Positions 25,950-34,268 of a stretch of 64,000 nucleotides of DNA are shown here, in pieces. The notes beneath the pieces were generated by a model. It had not been told where the DNA came from. It saw nothing but the letters and a program-made list of their open reading frames with translations, and searched no databases. How positions within the stretch are numbered: position 1 is the first letter of the stretch; every line of letters begins with the position of its first letter. The translations under genes and the position numbers were made by a program. This stretch comes from Bin5 sp009843665 (GTDB lineage Bacteria; Chloroflexota; Anaerolineae; Caldilineales; Caldilineaceae). The stretch spans positions 4,526,001-4,590,000 of the forward strand of contig OZ244818.1 of the NCBI GenBank assembly GCA_965220285.1, in the 5' to 3' direction.

Positions 25950-26315
25950 ATGACCCAGGAAACTGTCCTTACCGCCGCTGACGCCACCGTCCAGGAGTTC
26001 GACTGGGGCGAGTTGGTATGGTATGCCAATGGCAAAATGGGTAACAGCGCCACCATGACCTTCGGTCGCGCCGTCCTCAAAGCCGGGCACGAAAACTTCC
26101 GCCATTCACATCCCAACTGCGAAGAAATCCTGCATGTTCTCAGTGGCCGCATCGTCCACTCCATTGGGGACGAACTCTTCCCCATGGGGCCCGGAGACAC
26201 GATCGTCATCCCTGCCAACATCGTGCACAACGCCAGCAACGACGGCGACGAAGTCGCCATCATGACTATCATGTTTTCCACACCCGACCGCCAAACAGTT
26301 GTCGCCGACGAATGA
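25950..26315 (+). CDS. Single-domain cupin
   Basis: From the ATG at 25950 the product is 121 residues, matching one cupin_2 barrel. The first cupin motif is HSHPNCEEILHVLSGRI with metal-type His and Glu residues, and the second is PGDTIVIPANIVHNASN with the last histidine. An upstream in-frame ATG (25860) would add 30 residues without similarity. Cupins of this form bind a metal and small ligand and are often isomerases, dioxygenases or sensors of sugar or amino-acid pathways. It precedes the desaturase by 31 bases, so the two may be co-transcribed. Confidence 0.82.
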   Translation: MTQETVLTAADATVQEFDWGELVWYANGKMGNSATMTFGRAVLKAGHENFRHSHPNCEEILHVLSGRIVHSIGDELFPMGPGDTIVIPANIVHNASNDGDEVAIMTIMFSTPDRQTVVADE

Positions 26316-26346
26316 TCCCCGCCCTTGCCGTTGAAGGAGGTACAAA

Positions 26347-27384
26347 ATGCCTGCCGCCAAGACGCAACAGAAGGGTCGTAAACCTGTCAAAATAAACTGG
26401 TATCGAGTTCCCGTCGCCCGCGCAGAACTCAACGCGCTCAACCAGCGCGACGACTGGCAGGGAGCGCTTCAGGTCGCCGGGCATCTGGGCCTGATAGCTG
26501 TTACCGGCCTCGCCGCCTGGTATGCAGCCGGAAACCTGCCTCTGCCTCTGCTCCTTCTCATTCTCCTTCTACATGGAACCTTCTACGTCTTTCTCTACAA
26601 TGGCACACACGAACTCTGTCACTATACGGTTTTTAAGACAAAAGCGCTGAATGTCGTGTGTCTGTATGCATTGAGCTTTCTCGTCTGGCGCAACCACTTG
26701 ATGTTTTCTACCAGCCATGTCGAACACCACAAATACACGCTGCATCCGCCCGACGATCTTGAAGTGGAGCTGCCCATGGAACTGACTCTGGCCGGCTTCC
26801 TCAAAAACGCGGTTGTCAGTCCTTGGAATCTATATGACACCGTCAAGGCGACCGTTCGCCTTAGCCTTGGCCGCTTGGAAGGAGAATGGGAGCATTCCAT
26901 TTTCCCGCCGGAAGCCGTCCAGGAGCGGCGGCGGCTCTTTGCCTGGGCCCGCGTGCTCCTGGTGGGCCACGGCCTCATTGTCGCCGTGGCCATCGCAACC
27001 GGCTGGTGGCTCCTGCCTGTACTGACCACTTTCGCTCCCTTCTACGGCGGCTGGCTGCGCTATCTCTGCAACAATTTGCAGCACGCCGGGCTCCAGGATA
27101 ATGTGCCCGACTTCCGCCTCTGCTGCCGCACCGTCTACCTCAATCCCTTCACCAGTTTTCTCTACTGGAACATGAACTATCACACCGAACACCACATGTA
27201 CGCAGGTGTGCCCTGTTACAATCTGCCCAAGCTCCACCAGGCCATCAAATCAGAAATGCCCGAATGCAAACGCGGCCTGCTGCCGGCCTGGATAGAGATC
27301 ATCGCCATCATGCGCAAGCAGAAAGCCGACCCGGCCTACCAGCACGTACCCGAACTACCCGCGCCTACCCCCGCACCCGTCTGA
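26347..27384 (+). CDS. Membrane fatty acid desaturase
   Basis: A near-perfect ribosome site AAGGAGGT precedes the ATG. The 345-residue protein has the three histidine boxes of membrane desaturases that bind two iron atoms: HELCH (about residue 89), HVEHH (about 121) and NYHTEHH (about 277). Hydrophobic segments lie at about 45-85, 98-112 and 205-235. It inserts a double bond, or a hydroxyl group, in an acyl chain or a related lipid at the inner membrane. The electron donor is not encoded nearby. A proline-rich tail ends the protein. Confidence 0.9.
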   Translation: MPAAKTQQKGRKPVKINWYRVPVARAELNALNQRDDWQGALQVAGHLGLIAVTGLAAWYAAGNLPLPLLLLILLLHGTFYVFLYNGTHELCHYTVFKTKALNVVCLYALSFLVWRNHLMFSTSHVEHHKYTLHPPDDLEVELPMELTLAGFLKNAVVSPWNLYDTVKATVRLSLGRLEGEWEHSIFPPEAVQERRRLFAWARVLLVGHGLIVAVAIATGWWLLPVLTTFAPFYGGWLRYLCNNLQHAGLQDNVPDFRLCCRTVYLNPFTSFLYWNMNYHTEHHMYAGVPCYNLPKLHQAIKSEMPECKRGLLPAWIEIIAIMRKQKADPAYQHVPELPAPTPAPV

Positions 27385-27513
27385 TTGAGGCGGTCAAGCC
27401 AGCGCAGGCCGCCCGCCGCGAGCTGCCTGCGCCATATACTCCCTGCACAAGGACGCGGTGCGGGATAGCTCTACCCTCTACGTTATGGACTCGAACCCAC
27501 CAGGAGACACACA

Positions 27514-28572
27514 ATGACGGAACGTATCCTCTATGTAGGTTCCTACACGCACAGAGACAGTGAAGGCATCTACATCTATCGCTTCGATACCCAGACCGGC
27601 GCTCTTCGGCATGAAGCTCTCGCTGCCGAACAAGAGCATCCGTCCTTCTTGACACTGCATCCCCAGGGCCACATACTCTACGCCGTGGGCGAAGACAATG
27701 AGGCGGGGCACGTTAACAGCTATGCCATTGACCCTGCAACAGGTGGTCTGACCCGCCTCAACCGGCAGCCCACCCACGGCACCGCGCCCTGCCACCTGGT
27801 CGTCGAACCCGGCGGCCGCACGCTCGTGGTGGCCAACTACTACAGCGGCAATGTCGCAGTCTACCCCCTGAAAGCCGACGGTAGCATCGGCGATCCCGTG
27901 CAGAATATCCAGCACCACGGCAGCGGCCCCAATCAGGAGCGCCAGGAAGCGGCCCACGCCCACTCCACCACCATGAGCCCTGACGGCAGCCGCGTCTACG
28001 TGGCCGACCTGGGTATGGACAAGGTGATGATCTATCGTCTCGTCAACGGACGACTTGTCGCCAACGACCCCGACCATATTTCCGTGCAAGGCGGAGCCGG
28101 CCCCCGCCACTTTGACTTCCATCCCAACGGTCGCAACGCCTACATTATCAACGAGCTGGACCTGACGGTGACCGTCTGCGCCTTCGACGCCGGCACCGGC
28201 GCCCTCGACGCCATCCAGACGATTTCAACGCTCCCGGACGACGTCGACGACAAGACCGGACTCAGCACCGCCGACATTCACGTTTCGGCAGATGGCCGCT
28301 TCGTCTACGGCTCAAACCGCCACCACAACACGCTTGCCGTCTTCTCCGTTGACCAGGACAGCGGCCGCCTCACCGCCGCCGGCCATGCCTCGACCCGCGG
28401 TCAGACGCCCCGCAACTTCACCATCGACCCAACCGGCGCCTGGATTATTGCCGCCAACCAGGACTCCGACGACATCTGTGTCTTCAGCCGCGATGCTGAC
28501 AGCGGCCAGCTCACACCCGTCGGCGACATGGTTTGGGCGCCCATGGCCGTCTGCCTGCTCTTCGGCCCCTAA
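27514..28572 (+). CDS. Lactonase-family seven-bladed beta-propeller (6-phosphogluconolactonase-like)
   Basis: The 352-residue protein starts LYVGSYTHRDSEGIYIYRFD and contains repeated blades such as SFLTLHPQGHILYAVGE, CHLVVEPGGRTLVVANYYSG, HSTTMSPDGSRVYVADLGMDK, GPRHFDFHPNGRNAYIINE and TPRNFTIDPTGAWIIAANQDS. This is the lactonase (YbhE/Pgl) family pattern, whose tested members open 6-phosphogluconolactone or muconolactone rings. No signal peptide is visible. Nearby sugar-acid dehydratases and dehydrogenases make a role in lactone hydrolysis during sugar oxidation reasonable, but this is inferred. Confidence 0.9.
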   Translation: MTERILYVGSYTHRDSEGIYIYRFDTQTGALRHEALAAEQEHPSFLTLHPQGHILYAVGEDNEAGHVNSYAIDPATGGLTRLNRQPTHGTAPCHLVVEPGGRTLVVANYYSGNVAVYPLKADGSIGDPVQNIQHHGSGPNQERQEAAHAHSTTMSPDGSRVYVADLGMDKVMIYRLVNGRLVANDPDHISVQGGAGPRHFDFHPNGRNAYIINELDLTVTVCAFDAGTGALDAIQTISTLPDDVDDKTGLSTADIHVSADGRFVYGSNRHHNTLAVFSVDQDSGRLTAAGHASTRGQTPRNFTIDPTGAWIIAANQDSDDICVFSRDADSGQLTPVGDMVWAPMAVCLLFGP

Positions 28573-28608
28573 TTCTGAATGAAAGTCCCTTCCAATCAGC
28601 CACCAACT

Positions 28609-28634
28609 GTAGGGGCACCCCTTGTGGGTGCCCT
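28609..28634. repeat. GTAGGGGCACCCC palindrome, copy 1
   Basis: AGGGGCACCC, a CTTGT loop and GGGTGCCCT form a hairpin. An identical 26-base unit is found at 28706 and 60816. The two copies here lie in the 301-base gap between the lactonase-type and LLM genes, and weak similarity (GTGT..ACCCC) continues past the palindrome, so they may be part of a longer diverged unit of about 97 bases. Confidence 0.8.
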
Positions 28635-28705
28635 TGCGTGTACCCCGACGGTTGCCACCGCCGCGCCCTGCTGGTTGGATGCCAAAAACAGCTCCGCATA
28701 CAACC

Positions 28706-28731
28706 GTAGGGGCACCCCTTGTGGGTGCCCT
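28706..28731. repeat. GTAGGGGCACCCC palindrome, copy 2
   Basis: This copy is identical to the one at 28609, spaced 97 bases from it, in the same orientation. It lies upstream of the LLM gene promoter. Confidence 0.8.
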
Positions 28732-28780
28732 GGTGTTTGCACCCCTTGAGGCCTGTTCCCAGTAGACGCCTGGCGAAACT

Positions 28781-28809
28781 TCGTCACCTCCGTTGAATAA
28801 CCGTATAAT
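28781..28809 (+). promoter_or_regulatory. Promoter of the LLM flavoenzyme gene
   Basis: A perfect -10 TATAAT (28804-28809) has TCGTCA 17 bases upstream (28781-28786), a four-of-six match to TTGACA. It lies 64 bases before the TTG start codon. Confidence 0.55.
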
Positions 28810-28873
28810 GGACCTGAAAATGTCGGTTCCGACAAACGTTTTCGACTCTTAGCCACTTTCAAAGGATCAACTC

Positions 28874-30133
28874 TTGCAATTCGGCATCTTCTACGAACAC
28901 CAACTCCCCCGCCCCTGGGCCGAGGACAGCGAACACCGCCTCCTCAAAGAGGCCCTGGATCAGGTCGAGCTTGCCGATCGACTCGGCATCGACTACGCAT
29001 GGGAAGTCGAGCATCATTTTCTGGAGGAGTACTCCCACTCCTCCGCCCCAGAGGTCTTTCTGGCCGCCTGCAGCCAGCGCACGCGCCAGATCCGACTCGG
29101 CCACGGTATCGTCCTCATGCCCACCAATTTCAACCACCCAGCCCGCATCGCCGAGCGCATCGCCACCCTCGACCTCATCAGCGACGGCCGCGTCGAATGG
29201 GGCACCGGCTCCTCCAGCAGCCGCAGCGAGCTCGAAGGTTTCGGCATCGACCCGGAACAAAAGCATCTGATGTGGGAGGAGTCGGTCCGCGAGGCGGCCA
29301 AAATGATGGTGATGGAACCGTACGGCGGCTTCGACGGCGCGAGCTTCTCCATGCCGCCCCGCAACGTCGTCCCCAAGCCCCTCCAAAAGCCGCACCCGCC
29401 ACTATGGCTGGCCTGCTCCAACCGCGAGACAATCAAGATCGCCGCCCGCTACGGCATGGGCGCGCTGACCTTCTCCTTCATCGATCCCGACAGCGCCGCA
29501 CACTGGGTGGAGGAGTACTACGAAACTTTCGAGCGCGAGTGCAACCCAATCGGCCGCGCCGTCAATCCCAATCTCGCCATCGTAGCCGGATTTATGCTCC
29601 ACGAAGACGGCGCCGAGGCCGAACGACGCGGCGCCCGCAACTTTCAGTTCTTCGGTTACGCCCTCAGCCACTTCTACATCACCGGTAGCCACGTCCCCGG
29701 CGAATTCGACATCTGGCAGGACTTCCAGCGCAACATGCCGGAGAAATACGAACCCTCAGCCGGCATCGGCACGCCCTCCCAGGTGGCCCAAAACCTGGAG
29801 GCACTCGAAAACGCCGGCGTAGATCAGGTCGTCTTCGTCCAGCAGGCCGGCAACAACCGCCACGAGCACATCTGCGAGTCTCTCGAACTCTTCGCCGATC
29901 AGGTGATGCCCGCCTTCAAAGACCGCCACGACGACCGCCAAAAGCGCAAACTGGAAAAGCTGGAGCCCGCCATCGAAAGAGCGATGCGGCGCGTGCCCGC
30001 GCTGGCCCCCGTAACCGGCCTGGCCCCTATGGACGCCTACCCCCTCCTGGCCGCCAAAGCCGGGCAGGCCGAACAGCCCGAACGGCCCACCGAGGGCGAC
30101 AATATCGTCACCGCGATCTCCGGTCGGGGTTGA
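28874..30133 (+). CDS. LLM class flavin-dependent oxidoreductase (luciferase-like)
   Basis: The gene starts at TTG with AAAGGA upstream; no ATG fits the conserved start MQFGIFYEHQLPRPW. The 419-residue protein has the luciferase-like barrel: DYAWEVEHHFLEEYSHSSAPEV (split here as EVEHHF and SAPEVFLAA), IRLGHGIVLMP, HPARIAERIATLDLISDGRVEWGTG and IGTPSQVAQNLEALENAGVDQVVF. Such enzymes use reduced FMN or F420 to oxidise or cleave small organic molecules. About 45 residues at the C-terminus are Pro/Ala-rich and extra to the family core. No flavin reductase is beside it. Confidence 0.9.
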   Translation: MQFGIFYEHQLPRPWAEDSEHRLLKEALDQVELADRLGIDYAWEVEHHFLEEYSHSSAPEVFLAACSQRTRQIRLGHGIVLMPTNFNHPARIAERIATLDLISDGRVEWGTGSSSSRSELEGFGIDPEQKHLMWEESVREAAKMMVMEPYGGFDGASFSMPPRNVVPKPLQKPHPPLWLACSNRETIKIAARYGMGALTFSFIDPDSAAHWVEEYYETFERECNPIGRAVNPNLAIVAGFMLHEDGAEAERRGARNFQFFGYALSHFYITGSHVPGEFDIWQDFQRNMPEKYEPSAGIGTPSQVAQNLEALENAGVDQVVFVQQAGNNRHEHICESLELFADQVMPAFKDRHDDRQKRKLEKLEPAIERAMRRVPALAPVTGLAPMDAYPLLAAKAGQAEQPERPTEGDNIVTAISGRG

Positions 30134-30245
30134 CCTTGGCTTGTAGTCAGGTCTTTTCCCAATAGTGTTGCAGGCCGGTGCCATGCGAGTCCAGAAAGTG
30201 ACTCAAGGAGAAGTGGACTAGGAGCCGAATACCGGTCAACAATAG

Positions 30246-32084
30246 TTACCGATCGGACAGTCGGCCACCATTCGCTTCAACCGCCGCCGGTCTCTCCTGC
30301 GCCGCCCGTATCCTCACCATGTCAAACTTCAGCGACCGGTCGAAACCGTAAATCCCGTTCTGTTCCTGCAGAATATCGGTCAATTGCGTGTAGCAATAGC
30401 CAAAATGAGCGGGATCATTCAATAGGATCCCGCATAGACGGCTAAATCGCTCGTAAAACTCCTCGATCGACTTCGGCCTCTCTCCGTAGCCCCAGGACTC
30501 TTCCCCCTCCCTTACATCAGGGTTCCACCAGATGCCGCCGAACTCGCTGACGAAGAACGGTTGCCCCCTGTAAGGAATCGACCAGGTCTGCCCGTCTCGC
30601 CGATTGAGGTAGGGCCTTCCGGCGGCCACATGGGCATGACGCTCGGCAAACAGTTCAGTGTCTTGCGTGTAGTCATGACTATCATAGACGTCCGCCTCCG
30701 GCACGCGGTGCGAATAGCCCGATGTGTCCAACACCGGCCGTGTCCTGTCCATCGCCTTCGTCGCCTGAAAGAGCCCTCGCGTCACCGCATCCAGCGTAGT
30801 AATGCGATCGTGTAGCGGCTGCCAGGTCTCGTTGAGCGGGCACCAACCCACGATCGAAGGATGAGAATAGTCCCGCTCCAATACCTCCAGCCACTCGGTG
30901 ATGTAAGACGCCGTCGGCTGCTGATGGTCCTCCACCGCGCCGTAATGACGGCAACCCCAATCACCGAATTCGCCCCAAATCAGATACCCCAGACGGTCGG
31001 CATGATACAGAAATCGCTCCTCAAAGACCTTCTGGTGCAGCCGCGCGCCGTTGAAGCCGGCCTCCTTGCTCAACTCGATATCCCGGCGCAGGGCCTCGTC
31101 GCTGGGCGCCGTCATTATGCCGTCAGGGTAATAGCCTTGGTCCAGGACCAGCCTCTGAAATACAGGCTGTCCGTTCAACGTGATCGCCTTCCCGCTGATG
31201 GCCACGCCGCGTAGCCCGGCGTAACTGCGCGCCTCGTCAACCACCTCTCCACTTCCGCCCACCAGCCTCAGCACCAAATCATACAGATGCGGGTCCTCGA
31301 TCGACCACAGCCTGCGGCGCCCAGTTGGTACCTTCAGCTCCAGCTGCGGACACAGGTCGAGTTCAGCTGAACATTCGGCCTCCGTCACCACACCTTCGCT
31401 GTCCAGAAGCTGGGCCTGCAATCGAACTCCTTCCAGTTTCGCAGTCAGAAACCGCTCCGCCGCCGCCCGCCGCAGAACCAGCGGCTGCTCCACGCGGATG
31501 ACACTGTTGGCAACGTCCGGCGTCAGCCGCGGCCGTCCCAAATGAATCTCCGGTACAGGTTCCATCCACACGCTCTGCCAAATGCCGGTCGTCCGCACGT
31601 AAATCGCTCCCCGCGGCACATACGTCTGCGCCTGCTTGCCCCGCGGCTGGGGATCCCGGTGGTTGTCCCGAGCCCGCACCACAACAGTCACCCGCTCACC
31701 AGGCCGTGCCGCGTCGCTCAGATCACAAGTGAAAGGGCTGAATCCCCCTCTGTGACGCCCAACCTCCTCTCCGTTGACCCATACAGTGGCGTCATAATCC
31801 ACTGCCTGGAAATGCAGCAGCACCCGCCGCCCCGCCCAACTGCTTGGAATCTCCACCTCCCGCCTATACCAGACCGCCTCCAGAAAGTCGTGGTCCTCCA
31901 CACCGGAAAGCTTCGACTCCGGGCAGAAAGGAACCGTGATCTGACCTGAAAGCGGACGCCCCAACAGTCCCCTTTCCAGGCCGCTGTCCCCCTGGTCGAT
32001 CTCAAACTCCCACTCGCCGTTCAGGCAGAGCCAGTCTTTACGCACAAACTGCGGCCGCGGGTACTCCGGGCGAGGTATCGACAT
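30246..32084 (-). CDS. Glycoside hydrolase family 2 (beta-galactosidase/glucuronidase type)
   Basis: The 612-residue protein has the family 2 order: a sugar-binding domain (WLCLNGEWEFEIDQG, VWYRREVEIP, VWVNGEEVGRHRGGF), an immunoglobulin-like domain, and the barrel. The acid/base is E419 in GWCPLNETW and the nucleophile E514 in FFVSEFGGIWW. There is no signal peptide, so it should act in the cytoplasm on imported oligosaccharides or glycosides. AGGAG lies seven bases before the ATG. It is the last gene of a minus-strand group after the zinc dehydrogenase and the toxin-antitoxin pair. Exact sugar unknown. Confidence 0.93.
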   Translation of the reverse strand: MSIPRPEYPRPQFVRKDWLCLNGEWEFEIDQGDSGLERGLLGRPLSGQITVPFCPESKLSGVEDHDFLEAVWYRREVEIPSSWAGRRVLLHFQAVDYDATVWVNGEEVGRHRGGFSPFTCDLSDAARPGERVTVVVRARDNHRDPQPRGKQAQTYVPRGAIYVRTTGIWQSVWMEPVPEIHLGRPRLTPDVANSVIRVEQPLVLRRAAAERFLTAKLEGVRLQAQLLDSEGVVTEAECSAELDLCPQLELKVPTGRRRLWSIEDPHLYDLVLRLVGGSGEVVDEARSYAGLRGVAISGKAITLNGQPVFQRLVLDQGYYPDGIMTAPSDEALRRDIELSKEAGFNGARLHQKVFEERFLYHADRLGYLIWGEFGDWGCRHYGAVEDHQQPTASYITEWLEVLERDYSHPSIVGWCPLNETWQPLHDRITTLDAVTRGLFQATKAMDRTRPVLDTSGYSHRVPEADVYDSHDYTQDTELFAERHAHVAAGRPYLNRRDGQTWSIPYRGQPFFVSEFGGIWWNPDVREGEESWGYGERPKSIEEFYERFSRLCGILLNDPAHFGYCYTQLTDILQEQNGIYGFDRSLKFDMVRIRAAQERPAAVEANGGRLSDR

Positions 32085-32168
32085 AGGAATTCTCCTGGGA
32101 AAGAGTGAGGAATGGAATTGTGCCAGGTTGGACTGAGGGAAAGTGCCTTGCCGGTGGCAGATGGTTAC

Positions 32169-32516
32169 CTACAGCGGCAAGAATTCAATACGATTCGCGA
32201 TCTCCTCAGGGTCCAGCGCCTTTGCCGCGACTTCGAGGTCCTCTACTACTTGACCGGCGCTCAGTCGCAACTGATGCACGTACAGGAGGCCGGCAAACTC
32301 GATACCCAGTCTTTGAAAACTGGCAGCCAATCTGAGCAAGTCAGCATCCTGGCTGAAGAGAACTCGACCCAATTCGGTGGCCCGTCGCAACAGCATTTCG
32401 TCATCAATTCGCGATGCACCGTCTTCGCTCGCAGTCAGAACATCAACACCTCGAATGCGAAGGCCATCGGTTATGGCACCCTTTACCTGATGATCCATGT
32501 ATAGTGCTAGGCTCAA
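32169..32516 (-). CDS. DUF5615 PIN-like protein, predicted toxin
   Basis: The 115-residue product begins LALYMDHQVKGAITDGLR and continues with RGVDVLTASEDGASRIDDEMLLRRATELGRVLFSQDADLL (given here as one continuous region, residues about 23-62, with acidic residues at D8, D38 and D57-D59). This is the DUF5615 PIN-like pattern, in which the acidic residues would bind Mg for RNA cleavage. It overlaps the DUF433 gene by four bases. DUF433-DUF5615 pairs are a recognised predicted toxin-antitoxin class; activity is not shown for most. Confidence 0.8.
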   Translation of the reverse strand: MSLALYMDHQVKGAITDGLRIRGVDVLTASEDGASRIDDEMLLRRATELGRVLFSQDADLLRLAASFQRLGIEFAGLLYVHQLRLSAGQVVEDLEVAAKALDPEEIANRIEFLPL

Positions 32517-32842
32517 CCTTTTGCTCGCCGTTCACGGAGCTTCTGGCGGATGGGTGAGTTGGCCGATTCACGGTGTAGCCTTTCATATTCGCGCGCGCTT
32601 TCTTCTATCTCTGCGTCCAAGGACCTCCTGTTTTCGAGATAATAGGAAATCGCCACCTGAATCTGAGTTTTGGAAAGAAATGGATGCTGTCGTTGGATCC
32701 CTGCCACATCATTGCCCATCTCAATATAGTCCATGGCGATCTGCCGGACCTTAAAGTCGGCGCCGGCGATTACTGGGACGCCATGGTCATTTACGATGAT
32801 CTCAGCCCTTACATCGGATACCTTGTTCTTTGGCTTAACCAT
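32513..32842 (-). CDS. DUF433 protein, predicted antitoxin
   Basis: The 109-residue protein has the DUF433 core EIIVNDHGVPVIAGADFKVR, then YIEMGNDVAGIQRQHPFLS and QIQVAISYYLENR, a winged-helix-like fold that likely binds the operon promoter. The C-terminal part (residues 80-109) is charged and helical, suited to wrap the toxin. GAGGAG is eight bases before the ATG. It lies 24 bases after the zinc dehydrogenase stop and overlaps the toxin gene (ATGA), so the module is embedded between two metabolic genes on the same strand. Confidence 0.82.
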   Translation of the reverse strand: MVKPKNKVSDVRAEIIVNDHGVPVIAGADFKVRQIAMDYIEMGNDVAGIQRQHPFLSKTQIQVAISYYLENRRSLDAEIEESAREYERLHRESANSPIRQKLRERRAKG

Positions 32843-32866
32843 CGCAATAACTCCTCGTCGAATTCA

Positions 32867-33913
32867 TCATCGGTCTGGAACTAGCAGCACCTTCGAAACA
32901 TTGCCCGGGCTGTGGATGAGGCGCTTGAACCAGTCCCCGCCCTCTGCGAGAGGCGCCTCCACAATCCAGGGATCTAGCCGGTAGTGGCCCGCGTGCAACT
33001 CTTCCAGCCCGTCTGCAAAATCAGCCGCGCCGTATGCAAAACTACCCCGCACGGTCAGCTCCTGCCGAATGATCGCCGCAGCTGGCATTGGACTGGTCTC
33101 CTCGTGCAGTCCCGAAAGGATCAGGATTCCGGCATTTCGCGTCGCAGCCACGCATTGCGAGCGGGTCCCACCCGTCCCAACCGCATCTACCGAGACAGCG
33201 ACGCCCTCACCGCCTGTCGCCTCTTTGACCGTTTCCACCACGTCGGCGCCCTGGTCACTCCCGCCAAGCCCTGTGCCTGGCGGTGTTATCGTGATCCCGC
33301 CAAGCTCGCCGCCCATCGCCAGCCGCTCAGGATCGAGATCGGCGATGAAAATGCGGTCCGCGCCGGCCAGCTGCAATGCCTGCAACGCCAGCAAGCCGAT
33401 CGGTCCGGCCCCGATAATAAGCGCCGACTCTCCTTCCACGTCGCCCGCCAACCTGCCAATGCGCACCCCGACCCCAACCGGCTCCGTCAACGCGCCGCTG
33501 CGCGAAGACATCCCCTCCGGCAACTTGTGCGTCACAAAGGCCGGGATGCTGACGTACTCAGCGAAAGCCCCCGGCCGGTGTGCGCCGACCAGCACCCGTT
33601 CAGGGCAGAGCTGGGTCAATCCCATTCGGCAGGTGCGGCACTGACCGCAGTATGTGAGCGGGTTGACCGTCACCGCGTCGCCGATAGCGAATCCCGTTAC
33701 GTCTCCCCCCACCTCCACGACCTCGCCCGCAAACTCGTGCCCCATCACCAACGGTGGCGTTCGCAGTGCGTTGTGTCCCAGAAATCCGCTCAGCTCCGAG
33801 CCGCAAATCCCGGCATAGGCCACGCGAATCACCACTTCATCCCCGACCGGCGTCGGATCGGGATACTCCTGCATTTCCATCTTTTCGGGCGCAGTCCAAA
33901 CGAGGGCTTGCAT
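32867..33913 (-). CDS. Zinc-dependent alcohol/polyol dehydrogenase (MDR family)
   Basis: The ATG at 33913 has GGAGG seven bases upstream, better than the in-frame start 15 bases further up. The 348-residue protein has the catalytic zinc site in AGICGSELSGFLGH and VMGHEFAGEVVEVG, the structural zinc cysteines in YCGQCRTCRMGLTQLCPE, and the NAD loop ALIIGAGPIGLLALQAL. It resembles sorbitol, threonine or butanediol dehydrogenases. It is the first gene of the minus-strand group with DUF433, DUF5615 and the family 2 glycosidase, and is divergent from a galactonate-type dehydratase. Confidence 0.93.
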   Translation of the reverse strand: MQALVWTAPEKMEMQEYPDPTPVGDEVVIRVAYAGICGSELSGFLGHNALRTPPLVMGHEFAGEVVEVGGDVTGFAIGDAVTVNPLTYCGQCRTCRMGLTQLCPERVLVGAHRPGAFAEYVSIPAFVTHKLPEGMSSRSGALTEPVGVGVRIGRLAGDVEGESALIIGAGPIGLLALQALQLAGADRIFIADLDPERLAMGGELGGITITPPGTGLGGSDQGADVVETVKEATGGEGVAVSVDAVGTGGTRSQCVAATRNAGILILSGLHEETSPMPAAAIIRQELTVRGSFAYGAADFADGLEELHAGHYRLDPWIVEAPLAEGGDWFKRLIHSPGNVSKVLLVPDR

Positions 33914-34100
33914 CGATGTCCTCCACAAAACCGTCTGAGTTCGATTTTCGCCCCATCATACGGAATCCTGGCGCGATCTGCAATATATCTCCTCTACTGC
34001 GACCCAGACCGGGACGAAACTCAATCCTGTTGGTTCCTCCTTCCTATGCACGGGCAAGAGGCTTGCGAAGTTCCCCTGTCGCGTGTAGGCTTCTCATTGT

Positions 34101-34128
34101 TTGACGACGCGACAGACCTCTCTAAAAC
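34101..34128 (+). promoter_or_regulatory. Possible promoter of the galactonate-type dehydratase gene
   Basis: TTGACG (34101-34106), 16 bases, then TAAAAC (34123-34128). It is in the 355-base divergent gap 33914-34268, which otherwise shows nothing I can name. The long leader of about 140 bases is unexplained. Confidence 0.4.
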
Positions 34129-34268
34129 GTGGCCTTAACCTTTACGCCAGATGCGGCGAATTGGCTGTCCATAGAGTTTCTGCCTTTCGACCCGTTACGC
34201 TTTCGCCCCGTCAGCCTCCCGGACCCGGCGGGGATTCCCGATCTAAGACCCTCTCCAAGGAGCAATTG

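Noticed and set aside
32984..34138. A 384-codon plus-strand frame
   Set aside because: It is antisense to the zinc dehydrogenase and crosses the divergent promoter gap.
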